This document shows positions 43,478 to 52,543 of a stretch of DNA of 64,000 bases, one piece after another. The position numbers and the translations under genes were made by a program. The notes under the pieces are model-generated. The model did not search any database, was not told where the DNA came from, and saw only the letters and a list, made by a program, of their open reading frames with translations. The DNA lies in assembly GCA_034432795.1 (NCBI GenBank), contig DAOUBF010000064.1:30344-94343 (forward strand). The letters run 5' to 3'. How positions within the stretch are numbered: the first letter of the stretch is position 1; each line of letters starts with the position of its first letter. Origin of the DNA: DAOUBF01 sp034432795 (GTDB lineage Bacteria > Chloroflexota > Anaerolineae > DSLN01).

Positions 43478-45046
43478 ATGCAGATGGATGAACTACGTGA
43501 ACCCGTAGATGTTGTGATCGTTGGCGTAGGCGCGTGTGGCGGGCTTATGCTTAAGGAACTGGCCGAGGCGGGTTTGAAGGTCGTCGGCCTGGACGCAGGC
43601 CCACGCTACGATCCGAAAAGCGACTTTGAGAATGACGAAGCTGAGATGCTCAAGCTGCTGTGGAGCGGTACCCGCGTCACCAGCGGCGATGATCCCATCA
43701 ACCCCTGGTCGGGCACGGGCGTTGGCGGTGGTACCCTGGTATGGTGCGGCGTGACGCCACGCTTCCACCCCAACGACTTTCGCCTGAGGTCTCTCTTCGG
43801 TGTCGGTCATGATTGGCCGATCACTTACGATGACCTAGAGCCGTATTATACCCGCGTTGAACGCGACTTCGGCGTGGCCGGTTTGGCAGGCGAGAACCCC
43901 TGGGAAGGGCCACGCAGTGCGCCGTTTCCTCTACCGCCTATCCCCTTCAGCTACCAGGCCCAGGTATTAGCGCGTGGACTGGAAAAACTGGGGGGGCACC
44001 CGCTGCATGGCCCATTGGCGATCACCTCATTGCCCTATCAAGGGCGGTCGGCATGTATTTACTGTGGCTTCTGTATGCAGGGCTGCAAGAGCGGAGCCAA
44101 GTCCACAACGCTTATTACGCACGTACCGAAGGCGGAACAGCGGGGTGCACGTGTCATTGCCCATGCCTTTGTCCACCGCATTGACTATGACGCCAGGCGC
44201 AACCGCGTCAGCGGGGTGACGTACTTTGACTCCGAGGGGCGGGAACATCAGATCCGGGCGCGCGTTGTCGTGGTGGCGGCGCACGCCGTAGAGACGCCGC
44301 GCCTGCTGTTGCTTTCAGCCAATGCCACTTTCCCAGAAGGGCTGGCCAACTCCAGCGGGCTTGTCGGCAAGAACTTCATGGCCCATCCCATTTGCACGAT
44401 CACAGGCCTATTCAATCAACCGCTGAACGGATTCAAAGGCCCAGTCATGGGTGACCTGATTACACAGGATTGGTATGAGACCGACTTAAATCGCGGTTTC
44501 GTCGGTGGCTACACGCTGGAGAAGTTCGTCCCTGGCCCGTTCTTCTACGCCTCAAACATGATGAACCTGTGGGGCGCGGATCTTAAGGAGATGATCCGCT
44601 ACTATGCTTATGCTGGGGGGTGGTGGGCAGTGGGCGAAGGGCTACCCAATGACGAGAACACGGTCACGCTGGACCTCCAGGTCAAAGACGAACACGGCCT
44701 GCCGGTGGCGCATCTACATCACAGTTGGGGCGAGAATGATCGGCGTATGATCCAACATGCCATTCAAACGGCAAAGGATCTGTTGGAAGCGGCTGGAGCG
44801 TGGCGCGTGCAGGCTGGGCCAGTATCATCGGCCCACCCGATGGGAACGGTGCGGATGGGGAGTGACCCGCGCACATCGGTCGTCAACGCCTATGGCCAAT
44901 CGCACGACATCCCCAACCTGTTTGTAACTGACACCAGCGTATTCCCAACCGGAGGCGGCACAAACATCACACTGACAGCTATGGCGATTGCACTGCGGGC
45001 GTCAGCGTACTTGTGCGAGCAGTTGCGGCTAGGGAATCTGAGATAG
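43478..45046 (+). CDS. GMC-type flavoprotein dehydrogenase (gluconate/3-keto-sugar dehydrogenase type)
   Basis: A 522-residue flavoenzyme with the FAD-binding motif DVVIVGVGACGGLMLKELAE (residues 8-27), GTGVGGGTLVWCGVTPRF near residue 76-93, CGFCMQGCKSGAKSTT, VVVAAHAVETPRLLLLS, and the C-terminal HPMGTVRMG and TNITLTAMAIALRASAY. The Cys-rich stretch and length match the catalytic subunit of gluconate 2-dehydrogenase-like complexes, which oxidise sugars or polyols and pass electrons to a cytochrome or quinone. There is no TAT or Sec signal, so it would stay in the cytoplasm. The next gene encodes a matching subunit-3 domain. Confidence 0.88.
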   Translation: MQMDELREPVDVVIVGVGACGGLMLKELAEAGLKVVGLDAGPRYDPKSDFENDEAEMLKLLWSGTRVTSGDDPINPWSGTGVGGGTLVWCGVTPRFHPNDFRLRSLFGVGHDWPITYDDLEPYYTRVERDFGVAGLAGENPWEGPRSAPFPLPPIPFSYQAQVLARGLEKLGGHPLHGPLAITSLPYQGRSACIYCGFCMQGCKSGAKSTTLITHVPKAEQRGARVIAHAFVHRIDYDARRNRVSGVTYFDSEGREHQIRARVVVVAAHAVETPRLLLLSANATFPEGLANSSGLVGKNFMAHPICTITGLFNQPLNGFKGPVMGDLITQDWYETDLNRGFVGGYTLEKFVPGPFFYASNMMNLWGADLKEMIRYYAYAGGWWAVGEGLPNDENTVTLDLQVKDEHGLPVAHLHHSWGENDRRMIQHAIQTAKDLLEAAGAWRVQAGPVSSAHPMGTVRMGSDPRTSVVNAYGQSHDIPNLFVTDTSVFPTGGGTNITLTAMAIALRASAYLCEQLRLGNLR

Positions 45047-45056
45047 GCGCGCAACC

Positions 45057-46100
45057 ATGTGGCAGATCCACGAAAACCAGTTTGACTTCGTCATAACGCA
45101 TAGCATCGTTGCACCGAGGTCAATCGTTTATGATGTCTTGGCGAATCTGGAAGCCTACCCAGAGTTTATCAGCGACTTGGTCTCCGTCAGCCGCGAGGGC
45201 GACACTTACCGGGTGATCGCCAAAGCAGCTCTCCTGACTATTCCAGCGCGGGTCAAGATCAGCCAAGACCCTGGGCGGGAAGTTGTCTTTGAACTCATTG
45301 AAGGGCCAGTGGATGTGCTAACGGGCCACTGGCATATTGAGGATGGCGAGACGCCTGGCCAGACGAAAGTCACACTCTCGGTGCATATTGAGGCAGGTAA
45401 GCGTGGCGAGTGGCTATTACGCATGGCCGGGAAGTACGTAGAAAGCAAGACCGGCAAGTTGGTTGAAGCCTTCAGCCGCCGCGTCCAGGCCGTGCAGCGC
45501 GGTGAGGCCGCCCCCCTCCGTCCGGCAGAAGCGGGGCTGTGGGGCCGGATTATCACGACATTCAAGCGTTTCTGGGCAACTCTGACCGGTAAACCCGTTG
45601 AGGGGGCCAGGTCAGGGGCAGGGGCTACGCCCGCAGTCTTTCGGGACGCGCATCAGATTGAGACACTGGAGGCCCTGGCAACAACGTTGCTCCCGCCCGA
45701 CGATTTTGATAACGGCGTACAGGGGCTAGGCTTCCCCGATGTCGCCGAGGTACGCGCCCGCTATCAGGCCGGGCGGCCAGAGATGTACTTGACGGCGCTG
45801 CGGGCAGTGGATCATATGGCACAGACAATGTTCGGCAAGCCCACCTTCGTAGACCTCCTCCCAGAGGAACGCATCCAGGTCCTTGAGGCTGTGCGGCAGG
45901 GCCAGGTTGACAGGGCCATATGGGGCGATGTCCAGCCCAAGACATTCTTCACAGCGCTTTGGGAGGATGTAGTCTTCCTGTACTGCACCCACCCAGAGAC
46001 ATGGAGGCGCATCGGTTGGCCTGGCCCTTCTTTTGATAGCGGAGGCTATCCCGACTTTGACCAGGTGCAGGCATTTATGGGAGAGACGCATGAAAATTAA
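45057..46100 (+). CDS. SRPBCC (COQ10-like) domain fused to gluconate-dehydrogenase subunit-3 domain
   Basis: A 347-residue fusion. Residues 1-150 form an SRPBCC/START-type ligand-binding domain (IVYDVLANLEAYPEFISDL, then the helix RRVQAVQRG). After a linker (160-195) comes a gluconate 2-dehydrogenase subunit-3 domain, about 200-345 (EALATTLLPPDDFDNG, TFFTALWEDVVFLYCTHPE). The latter usually is a separate, TAT-exported small subunit of GMC dehydrogenases. Here it is cytoplasmic and joined to a hydrophobic-cavity domain that in other proteins (COQ10, polyketide cyclases) binds quinones or lipids. I infer a role in moving electrons from the GMC flavoprotein ten bases upstream to quinone. Not seen by me in known complexes. 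Confidence 0.75.
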   Translation: MWQIHENQFDFVITHSIVAPRSIVYDVLANLEAYPEFISDLVSVSREGDTYRVIAKAALLTIPARVKISQDPGREVVFELIEGPVDVLTGHWHIEDGETPGQTKVTLSVHIEAGKRGEWLLRMAGKYVESKTGKLVEAFSRRVQAVQRGEAAPLRPAEAGLWGRIITTFKRFWATLTGKPVEGARSGAGATPAVFRDAHQIETLEALATTLLPPDDFDNGVQGLGFPDVAEVRARYQAGRPEMYLTALRAVDHMAQTMFGKPTFVDLLPEERIQVLEAVRQGQVDRAIWGDVQPKTFFTALWEDVVFLYCTHPETWRRIGWPGPSFDSGGYPDFDQVQAFMGETHEN

Positions 46101-47538
46101 CTACGAACTCTACATCAACGGTGCATGGCTACCCGCTGAGACCGGCGAACGCTATGAACGTCGCAGCCCGGCCACCGGCGAGGTGGTGGCAACGTTCGCC
46201 AAGGCAAGTGCCGCCGACGCTGAACGCGCCATCCAGGCAGCTCGCACAGCCTTTGACTATGGCCCCTGGCCGCGCATGACCGGCGCAGAACGGGCCGCTG
46301 TATTACATAGAACAGCAGAGGCCCTCCGCCAACATGCCGACGAGATCGCCCGTCAGGAAGCCGCCCAGGTAGGTATCCCATATCGCACGATCACTTGGCT
46401 GGGCGACTATGTCTCGGACGTGTTTGATTATTACGCGGGCATGGCGCGGCACATCCATGGACGGACGGTGCTCACCTCGCAGGAGTCACTCAGCCTGACG
46501 TTACGTGAGCCGTTGGGCGTCGTTGGCGTGATCAGCCCGTGGAACTTTCCGCTTGTGCTCTCAGCGTGGAAGATCGCCGCAGCTCTGGCCGCCGGTTGCA
46601 CTGTAGTTGTCAAGCCGGCCTCTTACACACCGATTACGGTGCTTGAACTGGCGACGATGCTTGAACAGGCGGGATTGCCCCCAGGCGTGTACAACGTCAT
46701 TACCGGGCCCGGCGCCGTGATCGGCGATGTACTTGTCAAAAGCCCTCTGGTCAACGCTATTGCCTTCACCGGCGAGACACGCACTGGCAAGCAGCTCATG
46801 GCCGCAGCCGCCCACACCCTCAAGCGTGTCTCGCTTGAACTCGGCGGCAAGTCGCCCATGATCGTCCACCGTGATGCGCCTCTGGATAGGGCTGTAGTTG
46901 CAGCTATGGAGGTCTTCTACAACGCCGGGCAACAATGTAACGTCCCCTCACGGCTGATCCTGCACGAAGAGATTTACGATGAGTTCATGGAGCGCTTCAT
47001 AGCCAGGACACGGGCGCTGCGCGTCGGCGCGACCTTTGACGAAACTGCTGATATGGGACCGGTAGTCTCCGAATCACAACTCGCGACAGTCATGAGCTAC
47101 ATTGAGTCCGGCAAGAAAGAGGGGGCGCGATTGGAGGTCGGCGGCGAACGCCTGCAGGGAGGCATTTATGATAAGGGCTATTACATCGCCCCGACCATCT
47201 TCAGTGAAGTGCGCCCCGGTATGCGCATTGTGGAGGAGGAGATCTTCGGGCCAGTGAGCGTCGTCTTGCGCTACCGCAATTTGGACGAGGCGATTGAACT
47301 CGCCAACAACTCGTCCTACGGCTTGACTGCAGGCATTTGGACAAGAGACCTGGATGCGGCCCATACCTGCGCCAGGCGCCTGAACGTCGGGACAGTCTGG
47401 ATCAACGTGTGGAACAAGTCCTTCCCTGAGATACCCGTTGGCGGCAATAAGGACAGCGGCTTGGGCCGTGAACTGGGACCGGAGGGCCTGGAGGAGTTCA
47501 CAGTCGTCAAAGCTGTGCATATTTTCCCTGGTAGATAG
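46090..47538 (+). CDS. Aldehyde dehydrogenase (NAD(P)-dependent)
   Basis: A 482-residue aldehyde dehydrogenase with all catalytic residues: Asn152 in SPWNFPLVL, Glu250 in LELGGKSP and Cys283 in NAGQQCNVPSR. The general base and nucleotide-binding loop (FTGETRTGKQL) are intact. It oxidises an aldehyde intermediate to the acid. Its ATG lies inside the last codons of the preceding gene (ATGAAAATTAA), so it is translationally coupled to the fusion protein. The first family helix YINGAW fits this start. Confidence 0.92.
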   Translation: MKINYELYINGAWLPAETGERYERRSPATGEVVATFAKASAADAERAIQAARTAFDYGPWPRMTGAERAAVLHRTAEALRQHADEIARQEAAQVGIPYRTITWLGDYVSDVFDYYAGMARHIHGRTVLTSQESLSLTLREPLGVVGVISPWNFPLVLSAWKIAAALAAGCTVVVKPASYTPITVLELATMLEQAGLPPGVYNVITGPGAVIGDVLVKSPLVNAIAFTGETRTGKQLMAAAAHTLKRVSLELGGKSPMIVHRDAPLDRAVVAAMEVFYNAGQQCNVPSRLILHEEIYDEFMERFIARTRALRVGATFDETADMGPVVSESQLATVMSYIESGKKEGARLEVGGERLQGGIYDKGYYIAPTIFSEVRPGMRIVEEEIFGPVSVVLRYRNLDEAIELANNSSYGLTAGIWTRDLDAAHTCARRLNVGTVWINVWNKSFPEIPVGGNKDSGLGRELGPEGLEEFTVVKAVHIFPGR

Positions 47539-47653
47539 GAGGATGCCTATGGTGTGATGCAACCTGATAGCGATTAACTCAGCCCCCCACTGAGTTCCCT
47601 TAAGAGAATCCGTTGAGCATCTTTGCATCATCTTCGCAAGGAGGAGAAAGGAC

Positions 47654-48952
47654 ATGAACCGCTACACATCTCATCGTCAGATCAAAGAACTGACCGAGCG
47701 ATTGCGGGATGGCGACGTGTCACGCCGTGATTTCCTCAGGATCGCCAGCGGGATGATCGGTGCAACTGCAGCAAGCGCGCTCTTGGCTGCCTGCGGCCAG
47801 CCGACCGTGGCGCCTTCCGCCGCCACCGCTGCGCCATCGGCAGACCGCGTGCGCCTGGGCATGATGACCACACTCTCCGGCATTGGCAGCATTCACGCCC
47901 CGCCGACCATCAATGCTGCCACCCTGGCAGTGGATGAGATCAATGCCGCTGGCGGTCTGCTGGGCAAGCAGGTGGACCTGATTATTGAGGATAACCATAC
48001 AGACGTGGATATCGCTGTGCAGAAGGGCCTCAAACTCGTACAGGATAAGAAGGTAGCCGCCTTCGTGGACTTCGGCTTCTCTAACAGCCGTTTCGCTGTC
48101 GCTGAGAAGGTGGCCCTGGCCCATAAGACAATTATGCTCTCGCCTATTTTCTATGAGGGCGGCATCTGCAACCGTTACTTCTTCAATATCTCGGCCCTGC
48201 CTAACCAGGGCATTGACCCCTTTGTCCCCTGGTTGATGAAGGAGCGCGGCGCGAAGACCTTCTACGGCATTGGCTCGGCCTATGCCTGGGGCATTGGCTC
48301 CATTGACGCAGTGCAGAAGGCCGTGGCTGCCAATGGGGCTGAGTTCAAGGGCCGCGAGGAAGCGCCGTTAGGTACAACCGACTGGAGCGCGATCATCCAG
48401 CGGCTCAGCGCAGCAGCTCCAGATGTGTGCTTTGTCTTCGTCGCCGGGAACGACCTGGTCACCTTCCTCAAACAGTTCTTTGACTTCGGCCTGAACGGCA
48501 AGGTGCAACTCGCTTTCACTTATTTCCAGGAAGAGGTCACGCCGACCATCGCCGAGGAGTTCCGCGCTGGCCACCTGTCCACAAACACGTGGTTCCTGAC
48601 GTACGACTCACCGGAGAGCAAGAAGTTCCTGGAGGGCTATTACCAGGTAGCTGGCCAGGGCACGCTCGTTACCATGTTCGGTGAGGCTACCTACGACGCT
48701 ATCTGGATGTGGGCTAACGCGGTGAAGAAAGCCGGGACGTTTGAGACCGAGGCCGTAGTGGAAGCACTCAAAGGCCTGAGCTTTAAGGCCCCCCAAGGCG
48801 AGATCGTTATTGATCCTAAGACGCACCACGCCACCGTGCGCTGCCTGATCGCTGAATCCACCCAGGACCCGAACAACTTCAAAATCCTGGCGGACCTAGG
48901 CATGATCCCGCCGGTGCCGCCGAAGGAGTGTAACGCCGATTCAGTTCGCTAG
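47654..48952 (+). CDS. Branched-chain-amino-acid-type ABC substrate-binding lipoprotein
   Basis: A 432-residue protein with a TAT signal (SRRDFLRIASGMIGATAASA), lipobox LLAACG, and a periplasmic-binding fold of the LivJ/amide type: VRLGMMTTLSGIGSIHAPPT, VDLIIEDNHTDVDIAVQKGL, VAFVDFGFSNSRFAVAEKV and a C-terminal DPKTHHATVRCLIAE. It feeds the four transporter genes that follow. Ligands of the family include amino acids, urea, amides and aromatic acids. The gap before it is 115 bp and carries AGGAGGAGA as ribosome site. Confidence 0.9.
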   Translation: MNRYTSHRQIKELTERLRDGDVSRRDFLRIASGMIGATAASALLAACGQPTVAPSAATAAPSADRVRLGMMTTLSGIGSIHAPPTINAATLAVDEINAAGGLLGKQVDLIIEDNHTDVDIAVQKGLKLVQDKKVAAFVDFGFSNSRFAVAEKVALAHKTIMLSPIFYEGGICNRYFFNISALPNQGIDPFVPWLMKERGAKTFYGIGSAYAWGIGSIDAVQKAVAANGAEFKGREEAPLGTTDWSAIIQRLSAAAPDVCFVFVAGNDLVTFLKQFFDFGLNGKVQLAFTYFQEEVTPTIAEEFRAGHLSTNTWFLTYDSPESKKFLEGYYQVAGQGTLVTMFGEATYDAIWMWANAVKKAGTFETEAVVEALKGLSFKAPQGEIVIDPKTHHATVRCLIAESTQDPNNFKILADLGMIPPVPPKECNADSVR

Positions 48953-48991
48953 GGCGGGGGACGACTGGCAGAGATGTTTGTCGTGGGGGCA

Positions 48992-49094
48992 TGTCATCCT
49001 GGGCGAGGTAGAGGCCCTTATCCCCTGTGCTTCCTCTCCCAAAATTGGGAAAGGGGCTAAGGATAAAGAGGTACTCACTTCGCTCAGGATGACA
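48992..49094. repeat. Palindromic repeat element between binding-protein and LivH genes
   Basis: TGTCATCCTGGGCGA (48992-49006) and TCGCTCAGGATGACA (49080-49094) are terminal inverted repeats matching at 14 of 15 positions. The 103-bp interior has no coding content. No target duplication was found. The GTCATCCTG...CAGGATGAC ends are frequent in REP-like elements of Chloroflexota. Confidence 0.65.
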
Positions 49095-49114
49095 AGACCA
49101 GGATGTGATTGACT

Positions 49115-49960
49115 ATGATAGTGACAACGATCCTAAATGGCGTGAGCCTGGCAGCAGTCCTGATCCTGATCTCGCTGGGTCTGGCGATCATCTTTGGATT
49201 ACGTGGCGTGATCAACCTAGCGCACGGCGAACTGTTCATGCTTGGCGCGTACACCGTCTGGTTCACCGAGAGCAAGGGGCTGCCGCCTTTCTGGGTAGGG
49301 TTTCTCCTGGCGCCGTTGGTGACTGCGCTCATCGGTTGGGTGATTGAGCGTAGCTTCATCCGCTTCCTGTACCACAGGCCGATTGAAACCCTGTTAGGCA
49401 CGTGGGGGGTAAGCATTGTTCTGCGCGAACTGGTCCGCATCCTTATCGGCCCGGAGCACCGCTATGCAACCCAGCCAATTACCGGCCAGTTCCAACTGCT
49501 GGGCTTCTCCTACCCGCTCTATCGTATCGCCATTATCGTGTTCACCGCCGTCGTGGTAGGCGGGGTGGTTTACCTGTTCACGCGCACCGATTTCGGCCTG
49601 CGGGTGAGGGCTACTATCGCCGATCGCAGCATCGCCGAGGCGGTGGGGATCAACACCGCAAGTGTGGACCAGATGGTGTTCGTTCTGGGCGCAGCGCTGG
49701 CCGGGCTGGCAGGCGCAGTCATGAGCCCTGTGATCGCCATTAACCCAAACATGGGGCTGGATTACTTCGCCCGTACCTTCCTGGTGGTCATCTTGGGCGG
49801 CGTCGGCAATATTCTGGGGACAATTGGTGGAGGATCACTGATCGGCTTAAGCGAGGCCGGGTTCTCGGCCTTCGTAAAGCCGATTGTGGCTCAGATTATT
49901 GTGTTGGCGCTGGCTATCCTGGCCATTCGCCTGCGCCCGCAGGGCCTATTTGGAGGCTAG
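49115..49960 (+). CDS. LivH-type ABC transporter permease
   Basis: A 281-residue membrane protein with about eight helices and the pattern LNGVSLAAVLILISLGLAII, FGLRGVINLAHGELFMLGAY, then FGLRVRATIADRSIAEAVGI near residue 165-185. First permease of the Liv-type importer. ATG 49115 chosen; an in-frame TTG lies six bases earlier. GGATG before it gives a weak ribosome site. Confidence 0.92.
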   Translation: MIVTTILNGVSLAAVLILISLGLAIIFGLRGVINLAHGELFMLGAYTVWFTESKGLPPFWVGFLLAPLVTALIGWVIERSFIRFLYHRPIETLLGTWGVSIVLRELVRILIGPEHRYATQPITGQFQLLGFSYPLYRIAIIVFTAVVVGGVVYLFTRTDFGLRVRATIADRSIAEAVGINTASVDQMVFVLGAALAGLAGAVMSPVIAINPNMGLDYFARTFLVVILGGVGNILGTIGGGSLIGLSEAGFSAFVKPIVAQIIVLALAILAIRLRPQGLFGG

Positions 49961-49964
49961 CCCG

Positions 49965-51071
49965 ATGAGTGCCCCACATGAGGTTGAGCAATTCCAGATT
50001 GGGCAACCGCAAGAGCCTGCCCTAAACGCAGTGAAGGGATTATCTCTCCTGGCCCACCACGCGGTCGCCGGTGAACGCCTGAGGAACCTCCTCGTCTATG
50101 TCGCGCCGTTGGCCTTGCTGGCGCTCTTCCCGCTGATCGCCAGTGCCTACCAGGTGAGCTTGCTAGCCAAGTTCCTGGTCTACGCACTCCTGGCACTCAG
50201 CTTCGATCTGCTATGGGGCTATACAGGTATTCTGAGCTTTGCCCACGCGGTCTTCTTTGGCCTGGGGGCCTATGCCCTGGCCTTGGTCCTCAAGTATTTC
50301 GGCGACATACCTGGCGCAACCTATATTGGCATCTTCCTGGCGGTGGCGCTGCCCTCTCTCCTGGCGTTGTTCATTGGCTGGGCCATGTTCTTCGGGCGAG
50401 TCGGCGGTGTGTACTTCGCTATTGTCACCTTCGCTGTCGGTGCGATCTTCCAGTCAGTCACTATCGTTTGGATTGAGTTCACCGGCGGGCTGAACGGTCT
50501 GTACGGTTTCCCCAACCCGCGCCTGGGCCTGCCGGGAGTCTGGGAGATTGAACTGGCGAATGATCCTGTTTCATACTATCTGATCGTCGTGGTTTTGTTT
50601 CTGTCATTGTTCTTCGCCCGACGGCTTGTCGCTTCGCCGTTCGGTCGAGCGCTGCGGGCCATCAAGAGCAACGAGCAGCGCGTGGAATTCCTGGGCTACA
50701 ACGTGCCTCAGGTCAAGCTGACAGTGTTCGTGATCTCGTGCGCCCTGGCCGGGCTGAGCGGGGCGCTATATGTGCCGGTCGGCTTTGTCTCGGCGGACAT
50801 CATGGGCATCCTGTTCTCCACAGCCATCATTGTCTGGGTAGCGGTGGGCGGGCGCGGGACGTTATATGGCGCAGTGCTCGGCACACTCGTGGTCAACTAT
50901 TTGCAGGCATTCATGAGCGATGTCCTGGTGTTTTATTGGTTTCTGATTATCGGCATTTTCTTCATTCTGGTCGTGGTCCTCATGCCCGATGGCATCGCAG
51001 GGATAGTGCAGCATGCCATCAGGTGGGCGGCCCATCGCCAGGCGAATCGGACAGCAACAAGCGATCGTTAA
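49965..51071 (+). CDS. LivM-type ABC transporter permease
   Basis: A 368-residue protein. The transporter domain begins near residue 40 (LLVYVAPLALLALFPLIAS, LSFDLLWGYTGILSFAHAVF), with the EAA-type loop SPFGRALRAIKSNEQRVEFL. The first 35 residues (SAPHEVEQFQIGQPQEPALN, then AVKGLSLLAHHAV) are hydrophilic, unlike the family, and the DNA there resembles an interspersed repeat, so they may be a recent in-frame addition. Start ATG 49965 is four bases after livH ends. Forms the pore with LivH. Confidence 0.9.
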   Translation: MSAPHEVEQFQIGQPQEPALNAVKGLSLLAHHAVAGERLRNLLVYVAPLALLALFPLIASAYQVSLLAKFLVYALLALSFDLLWGYTGILSFAHAVFFGLGAYALALVLKYFGDIPGATYIGIFLAVALPSLLALFIGWAMFFGRVGGVYFAIVTFAVGAIFQSVTIVWIEFTGGLNGLYGFPNPRLGLPGVWEIELANDPVSYYLIVVVLFLSLFFARRLVASPFGRALRAIKSNEQRVEFLGYNVPQVKLTVFVISCALAGLSGALYVPVGFVSADIMGILFSTAIIVWVAVGGRGTLYGAVLGTLVVNYLQAFMSDVLVFYWFLIIGIFFILVVVLMPDGIAGIVQHAIRWAAHRQANRTATSDR

Positions 51072-51076
51072 GAGAT

Positions 51077-51814
51077 ATGGCGATCTTGGAAATCCACAAT
51101 CTTACCAAATCCTTTGGTGGCCTTATGGCCATTAATAACCTCTCGCTGAGCGTAGACGAGGGCGAATTGCGTTGCATCATTGGCCCCAACGGCGCGGGCA
51201 AGACCACGCTCTTCGGGTTAATCTCCGGTTATCTCCAACCAGATAAGGGGCACATTCTCTTTAGAGGCGAGGTGCTCAATGGCCTGTCAGTCGATCAAAT
51301 CAGTCGGCGGGGGATCGGACGCAAGTTCCAATCACCGACGGTGTTCGGTGAACTCACGGTGCTGGAGAATCTGCAGGTTGCCATCCAGGGGAAATCCTCG
51401 CTCCGACATCTGATCTTCACACACAATAGCCAGGCCAGTGCAATGGTTGAAGAGATTCTGGGGCTAATTGAGCTTATTGAGAAGCGCCACCTGCCAGCGC
51501 AAGCTCTTTCGCATGGCGAGAAGCAGTGGCTGGAGATCGGTATGGTGCTCGCCACCCGGCCCCGGCTGTTGTTACTTGATGAGCCGACGGCAGGAATGAC
51601 GCCCGCCGAAACGCATAAAACGGCGCAACTCATCCAGCGCATCTCGCAGCAGATGACGACGGTTGTCATTGAGCATGATCTGAAGTTCATTCGTGAGATC
51701 GGCCAAATCGTGACCGTTTTGCACTATGGTGCGATCCTAGCTCATGGGCCGATAGATGAAATTGCCCAGAACCAACAGGTGCGGCAGGCATATTTGGGGA
51801 CAAAGGTGTTGTGA
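51077..51814 (+). CDS. LivG-type ABC transporter ATPase
   Basis: A 245-residue ATPase with Walker A IIGPNGAGKTTLFG, Q-loop KFQSPTVFGELTV, signature LSHGEKQWLEIGMVL, Walker B LLLLDEPTAGM and the H-loop VVIEHDLKFI. The LSHGE signature is the known LivG/UrtD variant. Starts at ATG 51077 with AGAGAT before it. Confidence 0.93.
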   Translation: MAILEIHNLTKSFGGLMAINNLSLSVDEGELRCIIGPNGAGKTTLFGLISGYLQPDKGHILFRGEVLNGLSVDQISRRGIGRKFQSPTVFGELTVLENLQVAIQGKSSLRHLIFTHNSQASAMVEEILGLIELIEKRHLPAQALSHGEKQWLEIGMVLATRPRLLLLDEPTAGMTPAETHKTAQLIQRISQQMTTVVIEHDLKFIREIGQIVTVLHYGAILAHGPIDEIAQNQQVRQAYLGTKVL

Positions 51815-52509
51815 TGCTGCGATTGGAGAACGTCGGGTTCGGCTACGGCCCAATCCATATCTGCCAAGACATTAATCTGGAGGTCCAACCAGGCGAGGTC
51901 GTTTGTCTGTTAGGCCGCAACGGCATGGGCAAAACGACCCTCCTGGAGGGGCTGATGGGGTTGAACCATCAGTATAGCGGGCGGGTGCTCTTCAAGGGTG
52001 AAGATATCTCGCATGTGCCCCCACACGCTCGCGCCAGGCGTGGCATGAGCCTGGTGCCCCAGGGGCGGCGCATCTTCCCCGACATCTCAGTGCGCGATAA
52101 CTTGCGGCTAGGTACCCTTGCCCGGCATGCCCATTGCCAGCCGGTGCCAGAGATGATCTTTGACTACTTCCCGATCTTGCGGGAGCGGCTTCACCAAAGA
52201 GGGAACACGCTTAGCGGTGGTGAGCAGCAAATGCTGGCGATTGGTCGGGCGCTGGCAGGTGAACCAGAGCTTTTACTGTTGGATGAGCCATCAGAGGGGC
52301 TAGCCCCTCTGATCGTGGAAGCCATCGGTGAGTTGATCCTGCGCTTGAGAGCACAAGGGCTGGCGGTTCTGCTGGCTGAGCAGAACCTGCCCTTCGCGCT
52401 GGCTGTTGCCAACCGAGGCTATATACTTGAAAAAGGGCGTATCGTGGATTCGGGCGATGTTACTTCGCTCCAGAGCCATAAAATTATCCGCGACTATCTC
52501 ATGGTATAA
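51814..52509 (+). CDS. LivF-type ABC transporter ATPase
   Basis: A 231-residue ATPase: Walker A LLGRNGMGKTTLLEG, signature LSGGEQQMLAIGRAL, Walker B LLLLDEPSEGLAP and H-loop LLAEQNLPFAL. The NGMGKTT variant is typical of LivF/UrtE. The ATG overlaps the LivG stop by one base (GTGATG), so the two ATPases are translationally coupled. A GTG three bases earlier is an alternative start. Confidence 0.93.
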   Translation: MLRLENVGFGYGPIHICQDINLEVQPGEVVCLLGRNGMGKTTLLEGLMGLNHQYSGRVLFKGEDISHVPPHARARRGMSLVPQGRRIFPDISVRDNLRLGTLARHAHCQPVPEMIFDYFPILRERLHQRGNTLSGGEQQMLAIGRALAGEPELLLLDEPSEGLAPLIVEAIGELILRLRAQGLAVLLAEQNLPFALAVANRGYILEKGRIVDSGDVTSLQSHKIIRDYLMV

Positions 52510-52543
52510 AGAATGATCCTTTAACGAAAGGGCTAATATAGCA

